DNA of 64,000 bases, taken from Sphingobacterium sp. UBA2700. Its GTDB lineage: Bacteria; Bacteroidota; Bacteroidia; Sphingobacteriales; Sphingobacteriaceae. A program made the translations under genes and the position numbers. The notes beneath the pieces are model-generated. The model was not told the DNA's origin and searched no databases. It worked only from the letters and a program-made list of their open reading frames with translations. Position 1 is the stretch's first letter. Every line of letters starts with the position of its first letter. The stretch spans positions 227,971 through 291,970 of the forward strand of contig DELI01000033.1 in NCBI GenBank assembly GCA_002354335.1, given 5' to 3'. Of the stretch, positions 16,356 through 25,257 are shown piece after piece.

Positions 16356-17684
16356 TTAGCTTTCCAATCCTCTAGCTACCAATTCTTCTACATAATGCTT
16401 AATTGTATCATTCGAGAACTTTGACGTTACATCAAATGCGAAAGCATGTACTAATAGAATTCGAGCAGAGTCTTCCCCAATACCGCGAGCACGCAGATAG
16501 AACAATGCTTCATCATCAAACTGTCCCATGGTACAGCCGTGAGAACATTTTACGTCATCTGCGAAGATCTCTAATTGAGGCTTCGTAAATACGGTAGACT
16601 TATCGCCGATCAACATGTTGTTGTTCTGTTGGAAGGCATTTGTTTTCTGTGCATCTTCGCGCACGAAAATCTTACCGTTAAATACTGCTGTGGCCTCTTC
16701 TTGAGGAATATTTTTATACCATTCGTAAGATTCACAATGAGGTTTCATGTGATCTACAATCGTATGGTTATCTACAAATTGCTTCTTATTTAACAGGTTT
16801 ATACCGTATAAGTGCGACTCTACCTGCTCTGCATCCAAACGAATGTTGATATCATTACGAACAAATGCCGGGCCCGGGAAAGTACAGTTATAGTTATTAT
16901 ATAAACTATGTTTTTCTTGATAAACCTCGGTATGGTTGATGTAATGGCCAGATTCTGCTGCTAATTGCAGATAATAATGTTGAATCTTCGCATTCTCTTC
17001 CGCTACGATCTCGGTTACCTTATTGTTTAAATTGCTTGCTGAATTTGCTGCCGTGATATAGCTCTCAACGATCTCTACCTCTGCATTCGCTTCTACAACA
17101 ATCAGGTTTCTAGTTTGAGCAAAGAAGTCATTACCGCCTGTCGCAACATGTACAATGTGCAAAGGCTTAGAAACCACTTTATTCTTCGCTACTGAAATAT
17201 AGACTCCCGATGTATGTAAGGCTGTGTTCAAAGCCACCATCGCACTGCCTGTTTTATCCGCGTGCTGTGCGAAATGCTTTTGGAAGTTCACCTCATCCTG
17301 CGCATCTTCGATCGACTTCACTGTCAAACCGATTTCATCTTCCAATGAAGAGAATGCCAGTACATATTGGCCATTGACCAATACAATACGGTGTGCATCC
17401 AATCCTGGAATATCGGCAGCATCAAAGTCTAAATTCGCAACATCCACATCCTCATTTAAAAGATAAGTCTTGTTAACCAAGTTGTGGATATTCGTATATT
17501 TCCAATCCTCGTTCTTTACCGTTGGGAACCCCAGTTCTTGAAAGCGTGCAAAAGCATCTTGTCTAATCGACTTAACCGCCGAAGACTCGTTGCTAGCTTC
17601 CAATTCCTGAAATGTTGCAGTCAACTGTTGGAATAAGGAGTTTGCTACTAGTGTGCTCATGTTATTTGTTATCAATCCGCTCAT
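16356..17684 (-). CDS. sufD: Fe-S cluster assembly protein SufD
   Basis: SufBD-family scaffold subunit that works with SufB and the ATPase SufC in iron-sulfur cluster assembly. Residues about 170-420 form the right-handed beta-helix core (VVEANAEVEIVESYI, KIFVREDAQKTNAFQQNNNMLIGDKSTVFTKPQLEIFADDVKCSHGCTMGQFDDEALFYLRARGI). The CSHG segment carries the conserved Cys/His used at the SufB-SufD interface. Met9 (17660, MSTLVANS) is an equally plausible start; neither has a strong ribosome-binding site. Third gene of sufBCD, 24 bp after sufC. Confidence 0.96.
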   Translation of the reverse strand: MSGLITNNMSTLVANSLFQQLTATFQELEASNESSAVKSIRQDAFARFQELGFPTVKNEDWKYTNIHNLVNKTYLLNEDVDVANLDFDAADIPGLDAHRIVLVNGQYVLAFSSLEDEIGLTVKSIEDAQDEVNFQKHFAQHADKTGSAMVALNTALHTSGVYISVAKNKVVSKPLHIVHVATGGNDFFAQTRNLIVVEANAEVEIVESYITAANSASNLNNKVTEIVAEENAKIQHYYLQLAAESGHYINHTEVYQEKHSLYNNYNCTFPGPAFVRNDINIRLDAEQVESHLYGINLLNKKQFVDNHTIVDHMKPHCESYEWYKNIPQEEATAVFNGKIFVREDAQKTNAFQQNNNMLIGDKSTVFTKPQLEIFADDVKCSHGCTMGQFDDEALFYLRARGIGEDSARILLVHAFAFDVTSKFSNDTIKHYVEELVARGLES

Positions 17685-17708
17685 TACCTCTTTTTTACTT
17701 CCTCTCGG

Positions 17709-18467
17709 TTAGGCGTTCTGCGTATCTAATTCTTTTAACCAGTCGTAACCTTTTTCTTCTAACTCTAAAGCCAATTCTTTTGGACCCGATTTAACGATAC
17801 GTCCATCGTACAATACGTGTACAAAATCCGGAACGATATAATCCAATAAACGTTGGTAGTGTGTAATGACTACGAAAGCATTGTTTTCCGAACGCAATTG
17901 GTTAACACCATTTGACACAATACGCAATGCGTCAATATCCAAACCTGAATCCGTTTCGTCCAAGATCGCTAGCTTAGGATTTAACATCGCTAATTGGAAG
18001 ATCTCGTTACGCTTTTTCTCACCACCTGAAAAACCTTCGTTCAACGAACGGTTTGCCAAGTTTGCTGAAAACTCAACCAGTTTCTGTTTATCCTTTACCG
18101 TTTGTAAGAACTCCTTCGCCTCCATTGGAGGAAGTCCTTTGTACTCACGGATATCGTTTACCGCCGTTTTAAGAAAGTTGATATTAGAAACACCAGGGAT
18201 TTCAACAGGATATTGGAAAGCTAAGAACAGTCCTTCGCGAGCACGGTCTTCTGGTGATAAATCTAATAGATCAACACCATCTAACAATACTTGCCCTTCA
18301 GTTACTTCATAAGTATCGCGTCCGGCAAGAACATTTCCTAAGGTACTTTTACCAGCACCGTTCGGGCCCATGATTGCATGAACTTCCCCTGCTTTAATCT
18401 CTAAATTTAACCCCTTTAATATTTGTTTGTCTTCAACAGACGCATGCAAATTTTTAATGCTTAACAT
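17709..18467 (-). CDS. sufC: Fe-S cluster assembly ATPase SufC
   Basis: ABC-type ATPase of the SUF system. I place the start at 18467 (MLSIKNLHASVEDK), which matches the family; in-frame codons further upstream add 14 unlikely residues. Walker A GPNGAGKST, Q-loop FQYPVEIPGV (typical of SufC), signature FSGGEKKRNE, Walker B LAILDETDSGLD and the switch His in VITHYQRLL are all present. Length is about 252 residues. It lies between sufB and sufD, as usual, and should bind both through its Q-loop region. Confidence 0.97.
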   Translation of the reverse strand: MLSIKNLHASVEDKQILKGLNLEIKAGEVHAIMGPNGAGKSTLGNVLAGRDTYEVTEGQVLLDGVDLLDLSPEDRAREGLFLAFQYPVEIPGVSNINFLKTAVNDIREYKGLPPMEAKEFLQTVKDKQKLVEFSANLANRSLNEGFSGGEKKRNEIFQLAMLNPKLAILDETDSGLDIDALRIVSNGVNQLRSENNAFVVITHYQRLLDYIVPDFVHVLYDGRIVKSGPKELALELEEKGYDWLKELDTQNA

Positions 18468-18530
18468 ATTCTTTCTATTGCGTATTTTGACCGGGATATC
18501 ACATCCCAAGCATGTACTTCTAAAACTTTA

Positions 18531-19982
18531 TTAACCTACAGAACCTTCTAACGAAATCGCCAGTAATTTCTGCGCTTCAACAGCAAACTCCATTGGTAAT
18601 TGGTTCAATACCTCTTTGGCATAACCATTCACGATTAACCCTACGGCTTTCTCAGAGTCAATACCACGTTGATTTAAGTAAAATACTTGATCCTCACCAA
18701 TTTTCGACGTCGTAGCCTCGTGCTCTAGTGTTGCTGTTTTATTTTTATTCTCGATATATGGGAAAGTGTGTGCTCCACAACGGTCACCAATCAATAAACT
18801 ATCACACTGTGTAAAGTTTCTTGAGTTATCCGCATTTGAACCTATCTTCACCAAACCTCTGTAGCTGTTATGGCTCTTTCCGGCAGAGATACCCTTCGAA
18901 ATAATCTTCGAACGTGTATTCTTACCTAAATGAATCATCTTCGTCCCTGTATCGGCAACCTGCATATTACGTGTCATAGCAACCGAGTAGAACTCGCCTA
19001 CAGAATGGTCGCCTTTAAGGATAACCCCAGGATATTTCCATGTAATTGCCGATCCTGTTTCCACCTGCGTCCAAGAAATCTTCGAGTGGTCGCCTTTACA
19101 GATACCACGCTTCGTAACGAAGTTGTAAATCCCTCCCTTACCGTCTTTATCGCCAGGATACCAGTTCTGAACCGTAGAATATTTAATCTCCGCATTGCGA
19201 AGCGCAATTAATTCTACAACCGCAGCGTGCAATTGATTTTCATCACGCATAGGCGCTGTACAGCCTTCTAAGTAAGAAACATACGAATCCTCATCAGCGA
19301 TGATTAATGTACGCTCGAACTGTCCGGTGTTTTGCGCGTTGATACGGAAATAGGTAGATAACTCCATCGGACAGTGTACTCCTTTAGGGATATACACGAA
19401 AGATCCGTCGGAGAATACCGCCGAGTTCAATGCTGCATAGATATTATCAGTCTGTGGAACCACAGTACCTAAGTATTCTTTTACTAATTCAGGATGCTCT
19501 TGAACAGCCTCTCCAAATGAACAGAAAATAACACCTTTCTCTTTCAATTTCTCGCGGAATGTTGTCTTTACAGATACCGAGTCAAACACAGCATCTACTG
19601 CAACCACCCCTGCTAAAATCTTCTGCTCATCCAATGGAATCCCCAGCTTCTCAAAAGTCGCCAATAACTCCGGATCCACCTCATCCATGCTCTCCAATTG
19701 CTTTTTAGGCTTTGGTGCTGCATAGTAAGAAAGATCTTGGAAGTCTACTTCAGGATTCTCAAAGTTTTGCCAGGTAGGCATTTTCATAGTTTGGAAATGA
19801 CGAAATGCTTTCAATCTCCATTCCAATAACCATTCCGGTTCATTCTTCTTTGCTGAGATTAAACGAACGGTATCTTCATTGAGCCCTTTTGGCGCAATAT
19901 CCATCTCGATATCCGTCGTAAATCCGTACTTATATTCTTCGAGCTCTAACTCTTTTAATAAATCGTCGTCTTTGGTGCTCAT
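18531..19982 (-). CDS. sufB: Fe-S cluster assembly protein SufB
   Basis: 483 residues, standard for SufB, the main scaffold of the SufBCD complex. Recognisable segments are [17 protein letters not shown] near the N-terminus, [50 protein letters not shown], the long beta-helix with [24 protein letters not shown], and [20 protein letters not shown] near the C-terminus. First gene of the operon. Its promoter region faces the Lrp-type regulator gene. Confidence 0.97.
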   Translation of the reverse strand: MSTKDDDLLKELELEEYKYGFTTDIEMDIAPKGLNEDTVRLISAKKNEPEWLLEWRLKAFRHFQTMKMPTWQNFENPEVDFQDLSYYAAPKPKKQLESMDEVDPELLATFEKLGIPLDEQKILAGVVAVDAVFDSVSVKTTFREKLKEKGVIFCSFGEAVQEHPELVKEYLGTVVPQTDNIYAALNSAVFSDGSFVYIPKGVHCPMELSTYFRINAQNTGQFERTLIIADEDSYVSYLEGCTAPMRDENQLHAAVVELIALRNAEIKYSTVQNWYPGDKDGKGGIYNFVTKRGICKGDHSKISWTQVETGSAITWKYPGVILKGDHSVGEFYSVAMTRNMQVADTGTKMIHLGKNTRSKIISKGISAGKSHNSYRGLVKIGSNADNSRNFTQCDSLLIGDRCGAHTFPYIENKNKTATLEHEATTSKIGEDQVFYLNQRGIDSEKAVGLIVNGYAKEVLNQLPMEFAVEAQKLLAISLEGSVG

Positions 19983-20031
19983 ATCGCTTTCACTTAATTA
20001 TCGAGGCTTTTGGCCCCCATGTTTTGAATGG

Positions 20032-20039
20032 CAAAGTTA
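20032..20039 (-). promoter_or_regulatory. Candidate -7 box of the suf operon
   Basis: TAACTTTG on the minus strand, a TAnnTTTG match about 50 bases before the sufB start. The base block at the -33 position (GTTT) only partly fits. The surrounding 331-bp gap (19983-20313) between sufB and the lrp-type gene holds this box, the lrp promoter, and A+T-rich sequence with no ORF; I saw no clear IscR or Fur site. Confidence 0.4.
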
Positions 20040-20250
20040 CGACTAAAAAAGCATAAAACAGTAGACTTTCTACGCTCACAAGGCACATTCATCGAAAAAA
20101 AATGACAAATATCATTTATTTTGCTCCTGAAGCAATTTTACTAAAAATATTATGACAATGACGTGATTAGTATAACTAAAATCAATAGGTTGAATCTGTA
20201 AATATAGGCGAGTTCTATACAAACAGTGCTTGTCATCGTTAAAAAAACAA

Positions 20251-20278
20251 TTTGCCAAATAAACCAAATTTAATTTTG
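20251..20278 (+). promoter_or_regulatory. Promoter of the Lrp/AsnC-type regulator gene
   Basis: TTTG (20251-20254), 16-base spacer, TAATTTTG (20271-20278): a Bacteroidota-type promoter 36 bases ahead of the ATG. The same TTTG-N16-TAnnTTTG layout occurs at the TonB receptor promoter at 44722-44749. Confidence 0.55.
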
Positions 20279-20313
20279 TACATTTATCTTTCTAATACAA
20301 ATTTGAAAAGCCT

Positions 20314-20784
20314 ATGTCGTACCAACCAGACAAAACGGATCTAAAAATTCTAAAGCTATTACAAGAGAATGGTAGGATTACCAATTTGCAACTAGCAACT
20401 AATATTGGACTGTCACCAGCTCCTACCTTAGAGCGCGTAAGGAAGCTTGAAAACTCTGGATTTATAAAGAGTTACCACGCATTTGTCGATGAGGAAAAAT
20501 TAGGCTTAGGCATTAAATCATTTATCCAGATATCTCTAGACTTTCACACCCATAATGCGATCCCTGAGTTCGTAGAAGCGGTGCGTGCGATCCCCGAGGT
20601 TACTGAGTGTCACCACGTAACAGGGAACTGCGATTTCATGTTAAAGGTTTATGTTAAGGATATCAAAGCATACGAAGCCGTGATTATGGAGAAGATTTCG
20701 AAGATTCCTTTCGTAAAAACTTTCCAAACCATGATGATTATGTCGACCAGTAAAAAAGAGCCTATCGTGCCATTGGAATACTAG
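20314..20784 (+). CDS. Lrp/AsnC family transcriptional regulator
   Basis: 156 residues. An N-terminal winged helix-turn-helix (KTDLKILKLLQENGRITNLQLATNIGLSPAPTLERVRKLENSG) is joined to the amino-acid-sensing RAM domain (residues about 70-150, IPEVTECHHVTGNCDFMLKVYVKDI, with the conserved Gly-Asn-Cys-Asp ligand-loop region). It should bind DNA as an octamer or dimer and respond to an amino acid. Seven bases separate it from the next gene, so the two are co-transcribed. It is divergent from sufB; control of suf by this protein is possible but unproven. Confidence 0.95.
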   Translation: MSYQPDKTDLKILKLLQENGRITNLQLATNIGLSPAPTLERVRKLENSGFIKSYHAFVDEEKLGLGIKSFIQISLDFHTHNAIPEFVEAVRAIPEVTECHHVTGNCDFMLKVYVKDIKAYEAVIMEKISKIPFVKTFQTMMIMSTSKKEPIVPLEY

Positions 20785-20791
20785 TGAGCGA

Positions 20792-21856
20792 ATGAGTTAC
20801 AAAGATTTTGCGATAATATTAACCTGGCCCGATGCGACTATCCGAGGAGATGAAAAATGGATGATGTTTTTCAAGAAGATCGGTTTGGTCAAAAATCTAA
20901 ACTTCAAAGTAGGGCATACCGGCGTTGTCATTGTTGACCATCACTCGGGCGAGATGTTGTTCTACGACTTCGGTCGTTATATCACACCTCGCGGTTATGG
21001 ACGCGCAAGATCAAAGTATTCTGACCCTAAGCTACATATCCGCCTACAAGCAATCATCGAAAACAACAAGATTAAAAACATCGATCAGATTGTTGAGTAT
21101 TTTGAAGACATGAAGCCCGCCATGTATGGCGAAGGCCGCCTGTTTTTCAACATCGTTAGTGATATCAATTTTCAAGAGGCAAAAGCCTATGGCGATTATT
21201 GCGTCGAGCAAGGAACTTACCCTTACGGCGCCGTGGCCAGAAATAACAACAACTGCTCGCGCTTTATTACACGGATGCTGATGAAAGCATCCGACAAATA
21301 TCATTACTGGCATGGAATCAATCTGCCAGAAACAATCAAAGCAAGCCCTATTAGCAATGTTGTGAATGCAAATAAGGACCGCATAGTCTATAGTTATTCA
21401 CCAACAGACGGCATGCAGAGCTTCCGCATGAATAGGTGGCAATCCTTTGGCTTCCTCTTGAAACAGTTGGGCGATAATGTATTTCGAAATAGAGCTAACC
21501 AACTGCCGACCGACTTAATAATCGGCGCCATGGCATTTGGCTCTAAACCTATCACGGTGCCTAAGCACGCTAAATATTTAGGTGGCGTTGGTGATGGTGC
21601 CTGGTATTACCTCAACCAGCGCAACGAATTCACGGTAGAAGTGAGCCGCTACACGACGCAAGGCGAATTAGAATATGTGGTTTTAGGAGAATCGACCGAG
21701 CCCCTGCGCTTGACGGAGGAATGGGAAATTGCTTATGACAGCCACCTTCTTTTCACCCATATTAAACAAAACGGACGCAAAATCCGTATCAAGCACCTTG
21801 AGCAACTTCCTTTGGAGGAATTCAAATATAAAAATCTACAAGAAAGATATGCTTAG
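20792..21856 (+). CDS. DUF6695-like protein with predicted His/Cys hydrolase fold
   Basis: 354 residues, no signal peptide, no membrane segment. I recall similar proteins in Sphingobacteriaceae under the label DUF6695, but this is from memory. The first half has the arrangement of a circularly permuted NlpC/P60 or LRAT-like cysteine hydrolase: H42 in [24 protein letters not shown] and C155 in [15 protein letters not shown]. The C-terminal half (about 245-354) looks like a separate beta-rich domain with WYYLNQ and [14 protein letters not shown]. It is co-transcribed with the Lrp-type regulator. Its stop overlaps the stop of the convergent ung gene by four bases. Function unknown. Confidence 0.6.
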   Translation: MSYKDFAIILTWPDATIRGDEKWMMFFKKIGLVKNLNFKVGHTGVVIVDHHSGEMLFYDFGRYITPRGYGRARSKYSDPKLHIRLQAIIENNKIKNIDQIVEYFEDMKPAMYGEGRLFFNIVSDINFQEAKAYGDYCVEQGTYPYGAVARNNNNCSRFITRMLMKASDKYHYWHGINLPETIKASPISNVVNANKDRIVYSYSPTDGMQSFRMNRWQSFGFLLKQLGDNVFRNRANQLPTDLIIGAMAFGSKPITVPKHAKYLGGVGDGAWYYLNQRNEFTVEVSRYTTQGELEYVVLGESTEPLRLTEEWEIAYDSHLLFTHIKQNGRKIRIKHLEQLPLEEFKYKNLQERYA

Positions 21857-22524
21857 ACTTGCCAGTCGATAGGCTGAAGCTGATGATGTTTTAAAAACTC
21901 ATTAGCCTGCGAGAAATGTGCACTCCCAAAAAAGCCACGATATACCGATAGTGGCGATGGATGCACAGCTGTTAGGATCAAATGCTTGTTCGCATCAATT
22001 AATGCTGATTTCTTTATCGCATAGCTCCCCCATAGCAGAAACACCACATGCTCCTTCTTATCGGAAATCTCCTTGATAATCGAATCTGTAAATTGCTCCC
22101 ATCCGCGCTTCTGATGTGAAGCTGCTTCATGCGCGCGAACCGTTAGAGTCGCATTTAGTAATAACACGCCCTGCTCTGCCCATTTGGTTAAATCACCATG
22201 ATTAGGATAGGTGAAACCCGGAATATCAGTAACCAATTCGGTGTAGATATTCTTTAGGGAAGGCGGAAGCGGCATTCCTTTCGGTACAGAGAATGATAAA
22301 CCATGTGCTTGCCCGTCGTTATGATAAGGGTCTTGTCCAAGGATAACGACTTTTACATTGGATAGGGGCGTCAGTTTGAAAGCATTAAAGACCAAATCGT
22401 TCGGAGGGAACACCTTATGCATCGAACGCTCTTGTTGTACAAAAGCCGATAAGGCTTTCATCTTTTCTGTTGCAAAGAGTGGTTTCAAGATGGGGTCCCA
22501 AGTGGAATCAAAACGTTCTGACAT
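21853..22524 (-). CDS. ung: Uracil-DNA glycosylase, family 1
   Basis: 223 residues. It removes uracil from DNA. The water-activating loop [22 protein letters not shown] contains catalytic D65; the uracil-binding segment LLLNATLTV and the DNA-intercalation loop [17 protein letters not shown] with the catalytic His are all intact. It is convergent with the preceding gene and overlaps it by four bases (TTAG, giving TAG on one strand and TAA on the other). Confidence 0.97.
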   Translation of the reverse strand: MSERFDSTWDPILKPLFATEKMKALSAFVQQERSMHKVFPPNDLVFNAFKLTPLSNVKVVILGQDPYHNDGQAHGLSFSVPKGMPLPPSLKNIYTELVTDIPGFTYPNHGDLTKWAEQGVLLLNATLTVRAHEAASHQKRGWEQFTDSIIKEISDKKEHVVFLLWGSYAIKKSALIDANKHLILTAVHPSPLSVYRGFFGSAHFSQANEFLKHHQLQPIDWQV

Positions 22525-22618
22525 GATTTACTGTTATTATTTCGAATTTTTACCGTCCATATTTGTAAGAGACAGCAAATTAACGGATATTTGCAAACTT
22601 ACAGTATAATGTATAATT

Positions 22619-23158
22619 ATGTCAAATATTGTTCGAATTATAATTTGTAGTTTATTGGTGATCGGCACAGTCGCATTGTTTTGGATTGGCCAATGGGGTT
22701 GGGGAATTCTAGCCATTTTGATAACAATCCTTGCATGGGTTACCGTATTCTTCAATGAGAAGATGTTGCTAGCACAGTGGTTCCTGAGAAAAGAACGCAT
22801 GGACAAAGCCGAAGCATGGTTGAAAAAAATCAATAACTATGAAAAAGAGCTTATCTCTGCACAACACGGTTACTACCACATGTTATTGGGTTTAATTGAG
22901 TCGCAACGCGCACCACTACAATCTGAAAAATACTTCAAGAAAGCCCTATCAATGGGTCTTCATATGGATCACAACGTGGCACTAGCAAAATTAAGCTTAG
23001 CAGGTATAGCTATGGCAAAACGCAATAAACGCGAAGCAGAGAAACTACTTGCCGAAGCGAAGAAAGCCGATAAAAACAAACTCCTTGAAGAGCAAATCAA
23101 AATGATGAAATCTCAAATGGGAATGATGGATAAACAACAGTTTCGCTATTCAAGATAG
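22619..23158 (+). CDS. Membrane-anchored TPR-like protein, unknown function
   Basis: 179 residues. Two hydrophobic segments at about residues 4-22 and 27-46 (IVRIIICSLLVIGTVALFWI, GILAILITILAWVTVFF) are followed by a cytoplasmic helical domain with tetratricopeptide character: KMLLAQWFLRKERMDKAEAWLKKI, QHGYYHMLLGLIESQ, AEKLLAEAKKADKN. The C-terminus is Lys/Met rich. I do not recognise a named family. It is monocistronic and is followed by a terminator inside repeat copy 3. Confidence 0.75.
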   Translation: MSNIVRIIICSLLVIGTVALFWIGQWGWGILAILITILAWVTVFFNEKMLLAQWFLRKERMDKAEAWLKKINNYEKELISAQHGYYHMLLGLIESQRAPLQSEKYFKKALSMGLHMDHNVALAKLSLAGIAMAKRNKREAEKLLAEAKKADKNKLLEEQIKMMKSQMGMMDKQQFRYSR

Positions 23159-23483
23159 ATATTAGAGGTTAGAGTTTAGACATTAGATTTTAGATACTGA
23201 AAGACGCCAATGGCGTCTTTTTTTTATTTTGATACTAAGGATAATGTCTGAAGGGAAGAGTGTGTTGTCTTGAACCAGGAAAGGAAGGATATTGGATGCA
23301 CATCGCACATTTACGGTATTTATATCAGACGTTTCACTAAACGTCTCCAACAATACTAGACCGCTGATCCTTTCAGACTATATATTCGACAGTCGACTAG
23401 ATCCTGCCTATCCTTACATCCTTTTTTTCCTGGTTCAAGACAGAAAATTCTAAAATCTAATGTCTAACATCTGATATCTATCC
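23159..23483. repeat. Nested inverted-repeat element, copy 3
   Basis: No gene in this gap. It is the clearest copy of the family. Outer arms: GTTTAGACATTAGATTTTAG (about 23174-23193) pairs with CTAAAATCTAATGTCTAACA (about 23451-23470). Inner arms: TTGTCTTGAACCAGGAAAGG (about 23266-23285) pairs with TTTTCCTGGTTCAAGACA (about 23427-23444). At the centre lies the hairpin AGACGTTT-CACT-AAACGTCT (about 23328-23347), also found in copy 2. An intrinsic terminator sits between the outer and inner left arms. Confidence 0.88.
23200..23229 (+). terminator. Terminator of the TPR-like membrane protein gene
   Basis: AAAGACGCC (23200-23208) pairs with GGCGTCTTT (23212-23220), 3-nt loop, then a run of T to 23226. 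Confidence 0.88.
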
Positions 23484-25247
23484 TCAAATTCCCGCCGAGT
23501 TAAACTGCAATTCGTAGAGTTTTCTATAATGGCCATCAATTTCTAGAAGCTCGTGGTGGCTTCCGATTTCCATGATTTCGCCTTTATCAAGTACAATGAT
23601 TTTATCTGCCTTTTGGATAGTCGATAGGCGGTGGGCAATGACAATGGATGTTCTTCCATCCATCATGTTGTCGATGGCGTGTTGAATCATCAACTCTGTT
23701 TCGGTGTCGATAGACGAGGTCGCTTCATCGAGGATGAGGATCTTCGGGTCATGCACCAATGCACGGATAAAGGATATCAACTGTGCTTGTCCTGCAGATA
23801 ATGTTGAGCCTCGTTCTTGCACCTGATACTCAAAGTTGCCCGGTAAGCGCATAATGAAGTTATAGGCACCTACTTTCTTCGAGGCATCGACGATGCTCTC
23901 CATCGAGATATTCGGGTTGTTCAGGCGAATGTTGTTGAGTACGGAATCTGAGAACAGAAAAACATCCTGCAATACCGTAGCAATTGTCTGGCGCAAGAAC
24001 ATCAAATCATATTCACGGATATCTACACCATCCAATAAGATCTGTCCTTTCTGAATTTCATAGAAACGGCTCAATATATTGATTACGGACGATTTCCCTG
24101 CCCCTGTAGCCCCCACCAATGCAAGCGTCTCACCTGGCTTTACTGAGAAACTAACATCCTTCAGCACCCATTTCTCGTCGTTATAAGCAAACCAAACATT
24201 CTTGAACTCAATAGCGCCCGCAACATGTTCCGGCTTATATTCTCCCGCGTCAGGTGTAAATTCATCGGTATCCAAGACATCAAAAATCCGCTCCGCGGAA
24301 ACCATTCCCATTTGTAAAGTATTGAACTTGTCGATCAATTCACGGATAGGTCGGAAGATCATGTTGATATACATGATAAACGCGACGACCACACCCGGTG
24401 AGATGGCATCGGCCAGAATCTGCTTCGAACCATACCAAACCAGAAGTCCGGTAGCAATGGCTACGATGATTTCTAATACCGGAAAGAAGATTGAAAAGTA
24501 CCAATTGGCACGGATATGCGCATTTCTATGCTCTTTATTGATTTCTTTGAACTTACGCATCTCCTGATCTTCGCGCGCAAAGTACTGAATCACCGCCATT
24601 CCGGTAATATGCTCCTGCAGGAAGGTATTCAAGTTAGAAACCCACAGACGAACACTCTGGAAGGCTGATTTCATTGCTTCCTTGAAAATATAAGTCGCAG
24701 CGATCATTAGCGGCATTGGAATCAGCACGACCAAGGTCAGCTTCCAATCCGTATAGAACATCACGCCCAGAATAACCACCAGTTGCAACAAATCTCCGAT
24801 GATTTGGATTAACCCTTCAGAAAAGATATTGGCTATGGTCTCCAAGTCAGAGATCGTACGAGTAATCAAACGACCGATAGGTGTATTATCGAAATATTTA
24901 AGGCGTAAGTTGGTAATATGATTAAATACCTGGATGCGGATATCGCGGATAACCGACTGCCCGAGTGTATTTGTCATTAATGTGTGAAAATATCGAATCA
25001 GCGTCTGTGCAACCAATAACGCGAGCATAAGTAACAACATTTGTGTTAATCCTTTGCCCGATCCGGATAAGATATAATGGTCTAGCGTGTACTCAATCAA
25101 TAGCGGTAAAGCCGGAGCCACGGCTGCCAATAAGATGGTCAGCAGCACAGAAAGCCAGAAAATAGTGCGATAAGGGCGAATATATTTCGCTAAGCGCCCC
25201 AATAATTTACTATCATATGCTTTTCCGGAGATTGATTCTTTTTCCAA
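23484..25247 (-). CDS. MsbA-type ABC exporter (fused membrane and ATPase domains)
   Basis: 587 residues, the length of a half-transporter working as a homodimer. Residues about 1-320 hold six membrane helices (ABC exporter type 1), residues about 340-587 the ATPase: Walker A GATGAGKSS, Q-loop ATVLQDVFLFSD, Walker B ILILDEATSSIDTETE and switch His IVIAHRLSTIQ. The signature reads LSAGQ instead of LSGGQ, a recognised variant in this subgroup. The substrate could be lipid, peptide or drug. The upstream neighbour truA ends 10 bp before its start, so the two genes are probably co-transcribed. Confidence 0.94.
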   Translation of the reverse strand: MEKESISGKAYDSKLLGRLAKYIRPYRTIFWLSVLLTILLAAVAPALPLLIEYTLDHYILSGSGKGLTQMLLLMLALLVAQTLIRYFHTLMTNTLGQSVIRDIRIQVFNHITNLRLKYFDNTPIGRLITRTISDLETIANIFSEGLIQIIGDLLQLVVILGVMFYTDWKLTLVVLIPMPLMIAATYIFKEAMKSAFQSVRLWVSNLNTFLQEHITGMAVIQYFAREDQEMRKFKEINKEHRNAHIRANWYFSIFFPVLEIIVAIATGLLVWYGSKQILADAISPGVVVAFIMYINMIFRPIRELIDKFNTLQMGMVSAERIFDVLDTDEFTPDAGEYKPEHVAGAIEFKNVWFAYNDEKWVLKDVSFSVKPGETLALVGATGAGKSSVINILSRFYEIQKGQILLDGVDIREYDLMFLRQTIATVLQDVFLFSDSVLNNIRLNNPNISMESIVDASKKVGAYNFIMRLPGNFEYQVQERGSTLSAGQAQLISFIRALVHDPKILILDEATSSIDTETELMIQHAIDNMMDGRTSIVIAHRLSTIQKADKIIVLDKGEIMEIGSHHELLEIDGHYRKLYELQFNSAGI

Positions 25248-25257
25248 GGTGATGTGA

